DNA from: Phycisphaerae bacterium
GTDB taxonomy: Bacteria > Planctomycetota > Phycisphaerae > UBA1845
Reading direction: 5' to 3'
Length of the DNA: 64,000 nt
Assembly (NCBI GenBank): GCA_024102815.1
Contig: JAGFJJ010000014.1
Location: forward strand, 124,001-188,000
The notes beneath the pieces are model-generated. The model was not told where the DNA came from, ran no database searches, and saw only the letters and a list, made by a program, of their open reading frames with translations. Positions 1 through 8,036 of the stretch are shown piece after piece (within the stretch, counting starts at the first letter, position 1; each line of letters starts with the position of its first letter). A program made the translations under genes and the position numbers.

Positions 1-513
1 TTCGGGCTCATGCGCGAGCCGACCTTGTTTTTCACGATGTTCCTGATGCTCATCGGAGGCGCGTCCGGCGGTTGCGCCGGTGGAATCAAGGTCACGACGA
101 TGGCGGTGGTGCTTGCCTCGGTACGTGCGCGACTCCGTGGAACGGAGACCGTGGCGCTGTTCCGCCGCACGATACCGGTCGCGGTTGTCCGCCGATCTTT
201 CCTTATCCTGATTCTCAGCCTTATTTTCCTGACCCTGGTCGTGGCAGGCCTGCTGATCTCCGAGGAACAGCGGCCGGTCGGCGACATCCGCGGCGACCGA
301 TTCATGCTTCTGGCGTTCGAGGCGGTCTCCGCCTTCGGTACGGTAGGCCTCAGCACGGGAATCACGGCAGGGTTGTCGGTTTCCGGAAAACTGCTGATCA
401 TCGTCTGCATGCTGGTTGGCAGGCTCGGGCCACTGGCTGTCGCCCTTGCCGTCATTCGGCCGAAGAAACCGCCGTTGTACGAATTCCCGGAAGAGGAACT
501 GGCCATCGGATAA
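1..513 (+). CDS. ktrB: K+ channel subunit KtrB/TrkH (3' part only)
   Basis: This is the C-terminal part of a Trk/Ktr/HKT potassium translocating subunit. The reading frame is open from base 1, so the start lies to the left of the window. The visible part has a filter-loop motif GGASGGCAGGIKVTT (family form GGSxGSTAGGIKT). A membrane helix follows near bases 190-255. The last pore-loop motif is FEAVSAFGTVGLSTG, and the final helix begins CMLVGRLGPL. The GTVGLSTG and GRLGPL wording is nearer KtrB than E. coli TrkH. The protein sits in the inner membrane and works with the cytosolic RCK regulator encoded 5 bases downstream, almost certainly as one operon. Sequence and family knowledge agree; only the ion preference (K+ with or without Na+) is inferred. 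Confidence 0.9.
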   Translation, partial: FGLMREPTLFFTMFLMLIGGASGGCAGGIKVTTMAVVLASVRARLRGTETVALFRRTIPVAVVRRSFLILILSLIFLTLVVAGLLISEEQRPVGDIRGDRFMLLAFEAVSAFGTVGLSTGITAGLSVSGKLLIIVCMLVGRLGPLAVALAVIRPKKPPLYEFPEEELAIG

Positions 514-518
514 TCGAC

Positions 519-1175
519 ATGCAGAACTACGCCATTATCGGCTTGGGGCAATTCGGGAAGTGCATCCTGGAGAGCCTCCTGAAACGCAAGTGTGACGTCG
601 TTGTCATCGACCATGACGACAAGAAGGTGCAGTGGGCAAGCGAGCTGTCGTCCAATGTCGTCAAGGCAGACGCACTGAATCCCGGCGTGATCACGGAGCT
701 GTTTCCCAAGGGACTCCACTGCGCGATCATCGACCTCGGCGAGCACTGGGAGCCGAGCATTCTCGTCACCAACCGTCTCCAGAAGCTGAAGGTGCCCAAC
801 ATCGTCGTGCAGGCGCTGAGCCCGGCCCATGCCGAGATTCTCCAGATGGTCGGGGCCACGAAGGTGATCTTCCCGGAGCGGGAAGCGGCGGAACGTCTGG
901 CCGGTCTCCTGCTGGGACGTGGAATGCTGGATTATTTCCCGGTGAGCGACGATTTCTCGGTGGTCGAGCGGCCCGTTCCCCCGAACTGGGTCGGCAAGAA
1001 GCTCACCGAGATGGACCTTCGCCGCAAACGGGAGGTCCATGTGGTCGGTTTCCGGAGATCGTCCGTGGGAAACGACCGCTGGTACCTGCCGGACGTGGAG
1101 CGGCCTTTCGAATCGCAGGACATCGTACTGCTCGCCGGCGCGACGGCGACGCTGAACGCCCTGCCGACACGATGA
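519..1175 (+). CDS. ktrA: K+ uptake regulator KtrA/TrkA (RCK protein)
   Basis: This is a cytosolic regulator of the adjacent K+ channel, 218 residues, the usual length for a single-RCK KtrA. The N-terminal Rossmann fold opens with YAIIGLGQFGKCILESL, which contains the nucleotide-binding GxGxxG. Acidic VVIDHDDKK follows at the end of strand 2. An RCK_C-like half covers roughly residues 135-215. The ATG at 519 was chosen because it lies 5 bases after the ktrB stop and sets the glycine motif at residue 8, as in the family. A longer in-frame extension overlaps ktrB and has no RCK similarity. Ligand preference (ATP/ADP or NAD) cannot be read from the sequence. Confidence 0.93.
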   Translation: MQNYAIIGLGQFGKCILESLLKRKCDVVVIDHDDKKVQWASELSSNVVKADALNPGVITELFPKGLHCAIIDLGEHWEPSILVTNRLQKLKVPNIVVQALSPAHAEILQMVGATKVIFPEREAAERLAGLLLGRGMLDYFPVSDDFSVVERPVPPNWVGKKLTEMDLRRKREVHVVGFRRSSVGNDRWYLPDVERPFESQDIVLLAGATATLNALPTR

Positions 1176-1217
1176 CCGCGGCAAGCGTGGGTGGATGGCC
1201 CGTGTGAACCGACTCAG

Positions 1218-2561
1218 CTAAAGGGTTTGACGGTTGCCGTTCTGGTTGTCGCCGCCGTCGGGGCGAATGGGCCGGCCGCAGTGCGGACAGGTGGCCGCAA
1301 GCAGTCGGGCCCAGCGTTGCGCCAACACGTGCTCGCGGCGCTGCAGCTCGTCATTACGGCGCGCGACGTCGCCTTCACGGCGAACGAGGTCGGTCTGCTG
1401 CTGGAGGGCCTTGTCCCTTTCGGACTGAATCTCGGCGAGTTTCTTGGCGAGTTCCCGCTCCCGCTCCGTAATCTGCTCGTGGTAGCGGGTCAGATCGTGA
1501 AGCTGTCCCCGCAGGGCGGCGTCCTTGGCTTCGAGCTCCGCCTCTCGGACTTCCAAGCCGGCGCTTTGCTTGCTGATCCGCGTGGCATCCTCGCGAAGCT
1601 GCTCCTGCCACTGGTTGAGCCGCTCCCACGAGTTGGAGATGTTCTTCTGCAACTTGAGGAGCTCGCCCTCGATGTACTCGAGGGTCGGCTGAGCGTCGCC
1701 GGCAGCCGTCTCCGCCTCTTCCGTCAACCTGACCACGTCATTTCTCGAAGGCGGCAGCGGAATCGACGGGATGGAGGGTATCGAAGGCGCGGCACTTACC
1801 GGAACCGTTCTGGACTCCGCCGCTTCGCCTGCGGCGCTCTCCCTCGCAGCGTCATCCCAACTGGGCACGCCGACCATTTCGAAGCTCAGCGTGCACGGCC
1901 CGATGCCCACGCGGTCTCCGGGTCGAAGTGCCGCGATGCTGCACGTGCCTCCATTGAGCGTCATTCCCGACTTGCTGCCCAATTCGAAAACGGCCGGACC
2001 GTCCAAAAAACGGAAGATGATCAGATGCCGCCGCACGACTTCGTCGTGGTCAATTCGAATGGTGGACCGTTCGTGCCGGCCAACCAGTACGACGGCGTCA
2101 TCAACCTCCCACTTCGTGTCGGTGTGGTCCAATCGGACAACGAGAGGCTTTGCGAATTTCGTCGGTTCGGAGTAGGTAAGGCCGCAACCGGAGTCATCGG
2201 ACTCGTTCTCGGGCACGCGGATGGCGATCTGGATGCTGGTGCCACCCACGGTGAGAATGTCGCCGTCCTTGAGCAGGGTGAGGTTAGCCGGTTGCTTGTT
2301 GCACAACGTCCCGCTGGAGGTCCAGAGATCTTTGAGGAGCACTTCCCGCCCGGTATTGACGATGACACAGTGCGCGTTGCTGACGTCCTGATCGTGAAGG
2401 ACGATGTGCGCCGGGCGCTTCGAACCGATGACCGTAACCGGTCGTCGCAGGTTCCAGGTTTTTTGCCCGGCCGAGCCCACGCCAGCGGTCAGTCGGACCG
2501 ATGGAGCGGAGGCGGGCAGTTCAATGTCCACGCGATCAAGCTGGGCGGTGTTATCGATCAT
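1218..2561 (-). CDS. Twin FHA domain coiled-coil protein with C-terminal zinc knuckle
   Basis: The protein has 447 residues and probably binds phosphopeptides. FHA domain 1 (about residues 43-115) carries SNAH and a downstream SSGTLCN. FHA domain 2 (about 158-235) carries LVGRHERSTIRID and SKSGMTLNG, but has RRH where the canonical motif is SxxH. A Ser/Ala/Pro linker follows. Residues of about 280-415 form a long charged coiled coil rich in E, R, Q and L. The tail contains CPHCGRP, one CxxC pair that could be half a zinc site. No signal peptide is seen, so it is probably cytosolic. FHA domains normally read Ser/Thr kinase output, and a kinase gene lies at 48139 in this window. Any link between the two is inference. 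It is convergent with ktrA and divergent from surE. Confidence 0.8.
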   Translation of the reverse strand: MIDNTAQLDRVDIELPASAPSVRLTAGVGSAGQKTWNLRRPVTVIGSKRPAHIVLHDQDVSNAHCVIVNTGREVLLKDLWTSSGTLCNKQPANLTLLKDGDILTVGGTSIQIAIRVPENESDDSGCGLTYSEPTKFAKPLVVRLDHTDTKWEVDDAVVLVGRHERSTIRIDHDEVVRRHLIIFRFLDGPAVFELGSKSGMTLNGGTCSIAALRPGDRVGIGPCTLSFEMVGVPSWDDAARESAAGEAAESRTVPVSAAPSIPSIPSIPLPPSRNDVVRLTEEAETAAGDAQPTLEYIEGELLKLQKNISNSWERLNQWQEQLREDATRISKQSAGLEVREAELEAKDAALRGQLHDLTRYHEQITERERELAKKLAEIQSERDKALQQQTDLVRREGDVARRNDELQRREHVLAQRWARLLAATCPHCGRPIRPDGGDNQNGNRQTL

Positions 2562-3058
2562 CTCGGCAGCCCCCCATTGGCGTCCCGACTATTGCGGGCA
2601 CGCCGACCATGCCGTTCGCCGGAAAGACCGGAAAGTCCGGCGTGTGCCGTTCCACCGCCGGCCGGCGGAACGGGTTGATGTCGGCATAAGGAGGTGACGT
2701 TCGCCGACACTCGTTCGAATTCCGTTGGATTCCGCCACACTCGCTCATGGCGCGAGGCAATGCCGCCGAGGCGGGAAATCCTCGCGCTTGTGGAATCTGG
2801 GCAGTATGGGGTATTAACACACTTTTGAACGTACGATGTTTCTCGCGAGGCAGGCAAACTTCGCCGAGGATTCTCCGAGACCGCTATCGGACATCGGTGT
2901 GCGAGGGCCTCTGGGATCGGATCCGATCGGACCCGTCGGATCAGGATCGAGAGAATCTCAGTTACGGGACGTCTGCGACAGATGCGTTTCGCCAAGTTAG
3001 GCTGCCGCTCTGGGAGCCATCGCGAAAACCAATACAGGACACTTTTGAGGACGTTGCC
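2562..3058. other. Divergent gene-free stretch between FHA gene and surE
   Basis: About 500 bases with no supported gene. It must hold the promoters of both divergent neighbours. A perfect 14-base palindrome (GATCGGATCCGATC) lies at 2915-2928. An AAGGAGGTGA-like purine block near 2687-2696 has no convincing start codon after it. The frame running into surE from 2747 has no family similarity before residue 105, so it is treated as leader. Confidence 0.5.
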
Positions 3059-3814
3059 TTGCTCATCGTATTGACCAACGACGACGGATATGAAGCCCCC
3101 GGTCTGCACGCCGCGTACGAGGCCGCGCGCCGCCTTGGTGAGGTGCGTGTGGTGGCGCCGCGATCCGAGCGTTCCGCATGCAGCCACACGATCACCCTGC
3201 GCCGGCCGATCGCCGTGGAACGCCTGCGGCACGATCATTACGGGGAGATGTACGCGGTGGACGGTACGCCGGCCGACTGCGTGCGGCTGGCGTTTGCCGA
3301 GTTGATCGGCGAGGAGATCGACCTGGTGCTATCGGGGGTCAATCGCGGAGCCAACGCGGGCGTGGACGTTTACTACTCGGGAACCGTGGCCGGTGCTCGC
3401 GAAGCGGCCATCCTCCGCATTCCGGCGATCGCCGTCTCGCAGGCGGTACGGGAGGACGTGGACATCGACTGGCACCGCGCCCGGGAGGTTACCAAGGAGC
3501 TGCTTCCGGGGCTGCTGGAAGAACAGTTGCCGGCCGCGGGATTCTGGAACATCAACATGCCGAGCCCGATTCCCGAGACGTGGCAGGAGCGCGTCCGCCG
3601 TGTTCCCGTTGCGGGACACGCCATGCCCATGAAGTTCAATCGCCGCGAGCACAAAGAGGGAAGTCTGCTGGAATTCACGTATGGCGCCTCATACTGGCTT
3701 CGCGAGGAGCGCGGCCCGAGCGACTACACGACGATTCGCGATGGCGAGATTGCGGTAAGCGCCGTCCCGCTGATGGGACGGTTTGGATGCCCGGGGGACG
3801 GTCCGGTCGAGTAG
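3059..3814 (+). CDS. surE: 5'-nucleotidase SurE
   Basis: This is a metal-dependent nucleoside 5'-monophosphate phosphatase (stationary-phase survival protein), 251 residues, normal for the family. The N-terminus LLIVLTNDDGYEAPG carries the paired aspartates that bind the divalent metal. RSACSHTITLRRP and SGVNRGANAGVDVYYSGTV supply the conserved Ser and Asn ligands. The start is a TTG. It is the only position that places the DD motif at residues 8-9, and GAGGA at 3047-3051 sits 7 bases upstream. The much longer upstream extension is not SurE-like. In many bacteria surE adjoins pcm or nlpD; neither is present here. It is convergent with the zinc-ribbon gene at 3826. A planctomycete SurE may use a broad nucleotide or polyphosphate substrate range; this is not decidable from sequence. 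Confidence 0.93.
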   Translation: MLIVLTNDDGYEAPGLHAAYEAARRLGEVRVVAPRSERSACSHTITLRRPIAVERLRHDHYGEMYAVDGTPADCVRLAFAELIGEEIDLVLSGVNRGANAGVDVYYSGTVAGAREAAILRIPAIAVSQAVREDVDIDWHRAREVTKELLPGLLEEQLPAAGFWNINMPSPIPETWQERVRRVPVAGHAMPMKFNRREHKEGSLLEFTYGASYWLREERGPSDYTTIRDGEIAVSAVPLMGRFGCPGDGPVE

Positions 3815-3825
3815 CGCCTTGTCGG

Positions 3826-5742
3826 TCAGTTATCCTCGGCGGTGCCCTTGGCCCCGATCTTGTAGGCCGTGAAGATAGCCAAACCGAAAAAGAGCAGGTC
3901 GATCGGCTGGAACATCGACTGGAAGAACGCGCTGAACAATCCGACGGCGGCGGCGGTAACTTGGCCACCGGATTCCTGTTCCATCTGCTCTCGCCAGATT
4001 TCACCGCTATCGATCTTGTGAGCGAGTGTCAGGCGCTCTTCCGGGCCCAACGAATCGGCGCGGCGCACCCCTGCTTGGTAGACCTCAGCCCACTCTTCAT
4101 CCGTCAGTTCGTCGTTCTCGTCATCGTCGTCTTCCCAGCGCGGCTCAAGCCGCTCCGACGACTCCACTCGGGCGAAGTGATACGCGACCAGCGAGTGAAC
4201 ATACTGCTCGTCGTTCCAACGATGCTCCTTCTCCCAGGCATCCAACGCGGCAATCTCGCGGTCGAGCGTCGCGTCGTCCACGTCGGCCAGTTTCGATTCT
4301 TCTTCCTCGTAGTATTCGTCGCGCGTGTCCGATTCGGGGGGAAGACCGGCCTGGTTGGCACGCTGCCCTGCGCGATGCAAAGCCAGATGTCCGATCTTTC
4401 CGTCGCGCTCATCCTTGCGCTCGATTTCTCGCAGGAACGCTACTCGCTCTTCGTGCGACTTTTCCTGACACTCGGCCGTACCTTTCTCGACCCACTCGGC
4501 CCAGATCTTGCTACGCTGCTCCACGGGCGCCGAGAAATCGAACCGATCGGTGTCTTCCCTCAGTTCCTTGCTAGCGAGTTCTGTGATACATGCCGCGCGT
4601 ATGTACTCCTCGTCATTCCATTTGCCACTTGCCTCCCAGGCTTCCATCTCCCTGATTCTGGTGTCGAGCTCGGCTTCAGCAAGACTCCCCAACTCCAGGA
4701 CCTGCTTCTTATAGGTTTCCGCCCAACTTCGGTCCAACGGCATGGCCAACGCCAAGGTCGCTGATTTTTGTGCCTGGAAGGATGCCAGTCTCGATCGCTT
4801 CGCTCCAGTCTCACCCTCCAGCGCTTTCCCTCCGGCGTTCTCGTCTCGGAGCTCCTGGATCATTTCGCGGACCTTGCCGTCAGACATCGCCTGCGCCCTG
4901 ATCTCCATCTGCGGATAAAGTTCGTCGTAGCGTTTGTCCCATTCTTCGTCATCGTATACGCCCTCTTCTTCCAGTCGCTGCTGCGTCAGTCGGTCGGCGA
5001 CCACGAGGCGCTGAATCTTGATGTCATCGGTGTTTCCGGTCAGTGACGCGTAAACGATCAAACCGAAGATCAGTGCCTTCGCCAGAACGATGCCTCCCGT
5101 TGACATCGCCGCCGCAATGAGACCGCCGATGGGACTCTCCTTGCCCCAACCCTTCAGCATCCCCAAGCCGCATGCCAGACCGACCGCCCAGGCCAGCAGT
5201 CCGAACTCCGACAAAGTTGCCTTGGCGATAGTGAACCAGATTAACGCCGAGACCAGCGCGGCAACGCCGGACAATGTCACCCCAAGGGCAAATCGCCCTC
5301 GCTCAGACATCGCCTTGGCCACCTTGACCTGTCGTGCGGAAGCGGCGCGGACCGTCTTGCCGGTTGCGCTGTTATACCCGCAGTTCATGCAGGCCTTGGC
5401 ACCGGGGGCGAGTGCCTGGCCGCACTTCACGCACAGCGCAGCGGGAGTAGAACCGCCGACGGCCGGAGCCTGCCTCTCCATCTGGGCAAGATCGTCGAGC
5501 AGCGAATCGGCGTCGCTTCCGCTCGACGCTTCCACGGAGGCGGGGGCCGCGGGCTTCGGCTTGGGGGGCAGCTTGACGTTGGCATTCAGCGATGGAGCCT
5601 GGGCCATTTCACCGGCCTGAATAGTGAAAACGACGCCGCACTTGGGGCACTTGGCTTTCTTCCCCACGGCACTCGTGGGCACGCGGAATCGGGCACCACA
5701 TGCGCACGAGGTATCCATTCGGTCGGTTGGCGCAGCAGACAT
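3826..5742 (-). CDS. Zinc-ribbon membrane protein with duplicated acidic repeat
   Basis: The protein has 638 residues and no recognised function. Two N-terminal zinc ribbons are visible: CACG...CPKC (residues 13-36, MJ0042-like) and CVKCG...CMNCG (104-122). A Pro/Ala linker joins them. Three or four hydrophobic segments lie at about 150-175, 180-197, 205-233 and, at the C-terminus, 598-628. Between the membrane segments is a long acidic, Trp-rich region. A stretch of about 38 residues occurs twice (359-396 and 493-530), with the shared core AWE...WNDE-Y. The start ATG has GGAGG about 7 bases upstream and a plausible promoter in front. The combination of MJ0042 ribbon and membrane anchor is frequent in planctomycetes. 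A scaffold or envelope role is only a guess. Confidence 0.75.
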   Translation of the reverse strand: MSAAPTDRMDTSCACGARFRVPTSAVGKKAKCPKCGVVFTIQAGEMAQAPSLNANVKLPPKPKPAAPASVEASSGSDADSLLDDLAQMERQAPAVGGSTPAALCVKCGQALAPGAKACMNCGYNSATGKTVRAASARQVKVAKAMSERGRFALGVTLSGVAALVSALIWFTIAKATLSEFGLLAWAVGLACGLGMLKGWGKESPIGGLIAAAMSTGGIVLAKALIFGLIVYASLTGNTDDIKIQRLVVADRLTQQRLEEEGVYDDEEWDKRYDELYPQMEIRAQAMSDGKVREMIQELRDENAGGKALEGETGAKRSRLASFQAQKSATLALAMPLDRSWAETYKKQVLELGSLAEAELDTRIREMEAWEASGKWNDEEYIRAACITELASKELREDTDRFDFSAPVEQRSKIWAEWVEKGTAECQEKSHEERVAFLREIERKDERDGKIGHLALHRAGQRANQAGLPPESDTRDEYYEEEESKLADVDDATLDREIAALDAWEKEHRWNDEQYVHSLVAYHFARVESSERLEPRWEDDDDENDELTDEEWAEVYQAGVRRADSLGPEERLTLAHKIDSGEIWREQMEQESGGQVTAAAVGLFSAFFQSMFQPIDLLFFGLAIFTAYKIGAKGTAEDN

Positions 5743-5782
5743 GTTGAGGCCTCCGAATTCTTAGCAGTTTGAATCGGAAGGC

Positions 5783-5812
5783 ATCCTAACAATTGGCATA
5801 CCACAAGGTCAA
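5783..5812 (-). promoter_or_regulatory. Candidate sigma-70-type promoter for the 638-residue protein
   Basis: On the minus strand TTGACC (5812-5807) is separated by 18 bases from TAGGAT (5788-5783). Transcription would begin near 5776, giving a leader of about 35 bases with a GGAGG ribosome site before the ATG at 5742. The -10 matches consensus at 4 of 6 positions. The rest of the gap up to 6042 shows no gene. Confidence 0.4.
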
Positions 5813-6042
5813 TGCGAAATATAGTCCTTCTCTTCGATGCGGCGCCGGTTCCAGCGCCCATTGGGGGAGTTGGCGTAACTACTGAGGCGTATGCTGTTCC
5901 GGAGACTATGACACGCCTTTCGGTACATCGGCGCGACCGGCGGACAGCCGAAGGAGTTGCGATTCCCTCAGTCACCCCACCAGCGGTCCATTGACCGCCA
6001 CTTCAGAACCCATCAATACCCGGAGAAAGGGTAATGCGCCGG

Positions 6043-6831
6043 CTAATCGGGGAACGACAGCGCGTCGGCGGCCGCAGGATGTGAAATCTGGGCAATCTGC
6101 TGGGCGCGGGCAAGCTCCGGCAGGAGCCAGCGATGGGCTTCCCTGGAAGACTGGGCCATCCGAATCGGACGGGCCGGCACCCCGACCACCGTGGACATCG
6201 GCGCGACATCCTCCACAACGACCGCGCCGGCGCCGATGATCGCCTCATAGCCCACCCGGACGCTCTGAATCACCGTCGCCCCGATTCCTACGAATGCGCC
6301 GGACTCCACGGTTACGCGGCCGGCAAGTCGAGCTCCGGGGCAGATGTGCGTGGCCGTGCCAATGAGCGATTCGTGATCGACGATGCAGCCCGTGTTGAGA
6401 ATGGCGGAGTCGCCGATCTGGCAGTGCGCGCAGACCAGTGCGCCGGCTGCGACAACGATGTTACGTCCCAGGCTGACGTTGCGGGCGAGGTTGGCTGACG
6501 GATGAATGGCGTTGATCAGCGTGAGCCCCAGGCTCTCGGCACGATCGGCCAGTTCGCGGCGAGCGCCGTTGTCGCCGATGGCAACGATGGCGCACTCGAG
6601 GCCGTGGTTCTCGCGGAGATGGTCAAGCTGATCGGGTCGGCCGAGAACGGGCAACCCGTCGATGCGCCGCCCCTCCAGGCGCGGATTGGAATCCACGAAG
6701 CCGACGACTTCGAACGTCCCCATGTTGGCGAGGATGTCGAGCACAACGCGTCCGTGGCCGCCGGCACCGAATATGACGCACCGGGGCTTGCTCGATGCCT
6801 GGACGGTCGGACCTGTTGCTGAATTGGACAT
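6043..6831 (-). CDS. NeuD/PglD-type sugar O- or N-acyltransferase
   Basis: This is a 262-residue acyltransferase of the sialic acid O-acetyltransferase NeuD / PglD family. It acetylates sugars for surface glycans using acetyl-CoA. The N-terminal Rossmann-like domain opens with VIFGAGGHGRVVLDIL. The C-terminal half is a left-handed beta helix with hexapeptide repeats ending GAGAVVVEDVAPMSTVVGVPARPIR, split here into GAGAVVVEDV and VVGVPARPIR, both typical. The likely catalytic histidine is in CIVDHESLIG. The ATG at 6831 was preferred to a GTG at 6861 because it gives a normal short leader before the Rossmann strand; neither has a strong ribosome site. Its position beside an EpsI-like gene suggests an exopolysaccharide or glycoprotein pathway, but the acceptor sugar is unknown. 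Confidence 0.85.
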   Translation of the reverse strand: MSNSATGPTVQASSKPRCVIFGAGGHGRVVLDILANMGTFEVVGFVDSNPRLEGRRIDGLPVLGRPDQLDHLRENHGLECAIVAIGDNGARRELADRAESLGLTLINAIHPSANLARNVSLGRNIVVAAGALVCAHCQIGDSAILNTGCIVDHESLIGTATHICPGARLAGRVTVESGAFVGIGATVIQSVRVGYEAIIGAGAVVVEDVAPMSTVVGVPARPIRMAQSSREAHRWLLPELARAQQIAQISHPAAADALSFPD

Positions 6832-7209
6832 TGAACGTTTCGGCAATGCCGGGATCGTCACGTTCCGAAATCAGGCGCCCGGCGATCGCCCGACTCAGCG
6901 ATTGCTCAATCTTGTATATCGGTCCGAGGCCGACCAGGCTCGATAGAGATCGGCAAATTCTGCCGATGGCAGGTAGAGGAGGCCCGGCCGACCGGCAGAG
7001 TCCAGATGACGCCCGGAGCGTTCTCCCAAGACAGGGCCTGCCCCGACTCGACGGGCTTGAGGGCGATGTCGATGAACGAGTGGGCAGACCGGCTCGGGAG
7101 GGTGTTCCCCGACGCCGGGCGCGCGTTTCCCTTTTGACCGGCCCGCGGCGCGTCCTATACTTGTTTGGCAGATTCCGGGGCCTCAAAGAGATCCAACCTC
7201 TTTCGTTCC
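6832..7209. other. Divergent intergenic region
   Basis: About 380 bases between the acyltransferase and the EpsI-like gene. No gene is supported. It holds the promoter listed at 7134 and probably that of the acyltransferase. Confidence 0.5.
7134..7161 (+). promoter_or_regulatory. Strong-looking sigma-70-type promoter for the EpsI-like/TPR genes
   Basis: TTGACC (7134-7139), a 16-base spacer, and TATACT (7156-7161). Start of transcription is expected near 7168, about 40 bases before the ATG at 7210. This also argues against the in-frame TTG at 7165 as the start codon. Confidence 0.55.
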
Positions 7210-8001
7210 ATGGATTTGAGTCAATCCTCCACCGATCCTGAACCGCGCGTTCGCCTGATTACCTGGCCGTTCGTGACGGCCGTTGTCATGCTGGGAGTCG
7301 GGGCGATCCTCGCCGGACCGGTAACGAGCTATCTGCGCGTCTCGCTGGTGAAAAAGCCCATTCCGCTTCGTGCGCCGCTGGCTTCGCTGGACGAAACCGC
7401 GCTCTTTCCGTACCGCGTGGTCCGGCGGGAACGCCTCGAGCCGACCATGATCGAGGAGTTGGGCACGGACGAGTACATCTACTGGGTACTGGAGGACACC
7501 AGTGTCGACCCGGCCAGCCCACTTCGCGTTGTGACGCTCTTCGTGACCTATTACACGGGCGGAAGCGATCTGGTACCGCACACGCCGGACGCCTGTTACC
7601 TGGGCTTCGGCTACCAGCCTGCGCAAGCCCACGAGAACAAGGAAATCGTCCTTCCCGATGGGCTGGCGGGAGAATCGGTGGTTCCCGTTCGGATCCTCAC
7701 GTTCGTCAAAACGGCCGTTCACGGCGGAGAGCAGGTTTCCGTCGTGTACACGTTCCGTTGCAACGGCGAATATGTGGCCACTCGAGAGGGCGTGCGCCGG
7801 CGGGTCAACAACCCGCTGATCGAACACGCGTACTTCAGCAAGGTGGAGTTCAGTTTTCCGGCGGCGACGCGCGAGCAGCATCTGCTCAACGGCGGCAAGC
7901 TCCTGGAGCGGGTCCTGGGCGTTCTCGAGCGCGACCACTGGCCGATCTGGAACGAGTCGGAAAAACCCACCGCCGTCGAGGAAAAGAAACAAGCAGGGTA
8001 G
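7210..8001 (+). CDS. EpsI/DUF3485-like exosortase-associated protein
   Basis: The protein has 263 residues. It has one N-terminal membrane segment (about residues 18-40, LITWPFVTAVVMLGVGAIL) and a large extracytoplasmic domain. The motif YTGGSDLVPHTPDACYLGFGY resembles the HxPExCYxxxG core of EpsI (DUF3485) proteins, which accompany or are fused to exosortases. VSVVYTFRCNGEY fits the following strand pair. EpsI proteins act with exosortase in protein sorting and exopolysaccharide export. No exosortase gene (EpsH/Xrt) is in this window. The stop is followed 35 bases later by the TPR gene, so an operon is likely. The family match is moderate; a planctomycete-specific relative is possible. Confidence 0.6.
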   Translation: MDLSQSSTDPEPRVRLITWPFVTAVVMLGVGAILAGPVTSYLRVSLVKKPIPLRAPLASLDETALFPYRVVRRERLEPTMIEELGTDEYIYWVLEDTSVDPASPLRVVTLFVTYYTGGSDLVPHTPDACYLGFGYQPAQAHENKEIVLPDGLAGESVVPVRILTFVKTAVHGGEQVSVVYTFRCNGEYVATREGVRRRVNNPLIEHAYFSKVEFSFPAATREQHLLNGGKLLERVLGVLERDHWPIWNESEKPTAVEEKKQAG

Positions 8002-8036
8002 GGTCCAGCAGCCCGAACTGCATGGATGAAGTCGTC

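Noticed and set aside
2747-3058. N-terminal extension of surE by 104 residues
   Set aside because: SurE proteins begin at the TNDDG strand. The extension has no conservation signs, and a good ribosome site precedes the TTG at 3059.
3178-4764. 528-residue plus-strand frame
   Set aside because: It runs antisense to the zinc-ribbon gene and through surE in another frame. Composition is that of a GC-rich shadow.
7758-8036. Long upstream extension of the TPR protein
   Set aside because: It overlaps the EpsI-like gene in another frame, is Arg/Gly-rich shadow sequence and the membrane-anchor start at 8037 fits better.
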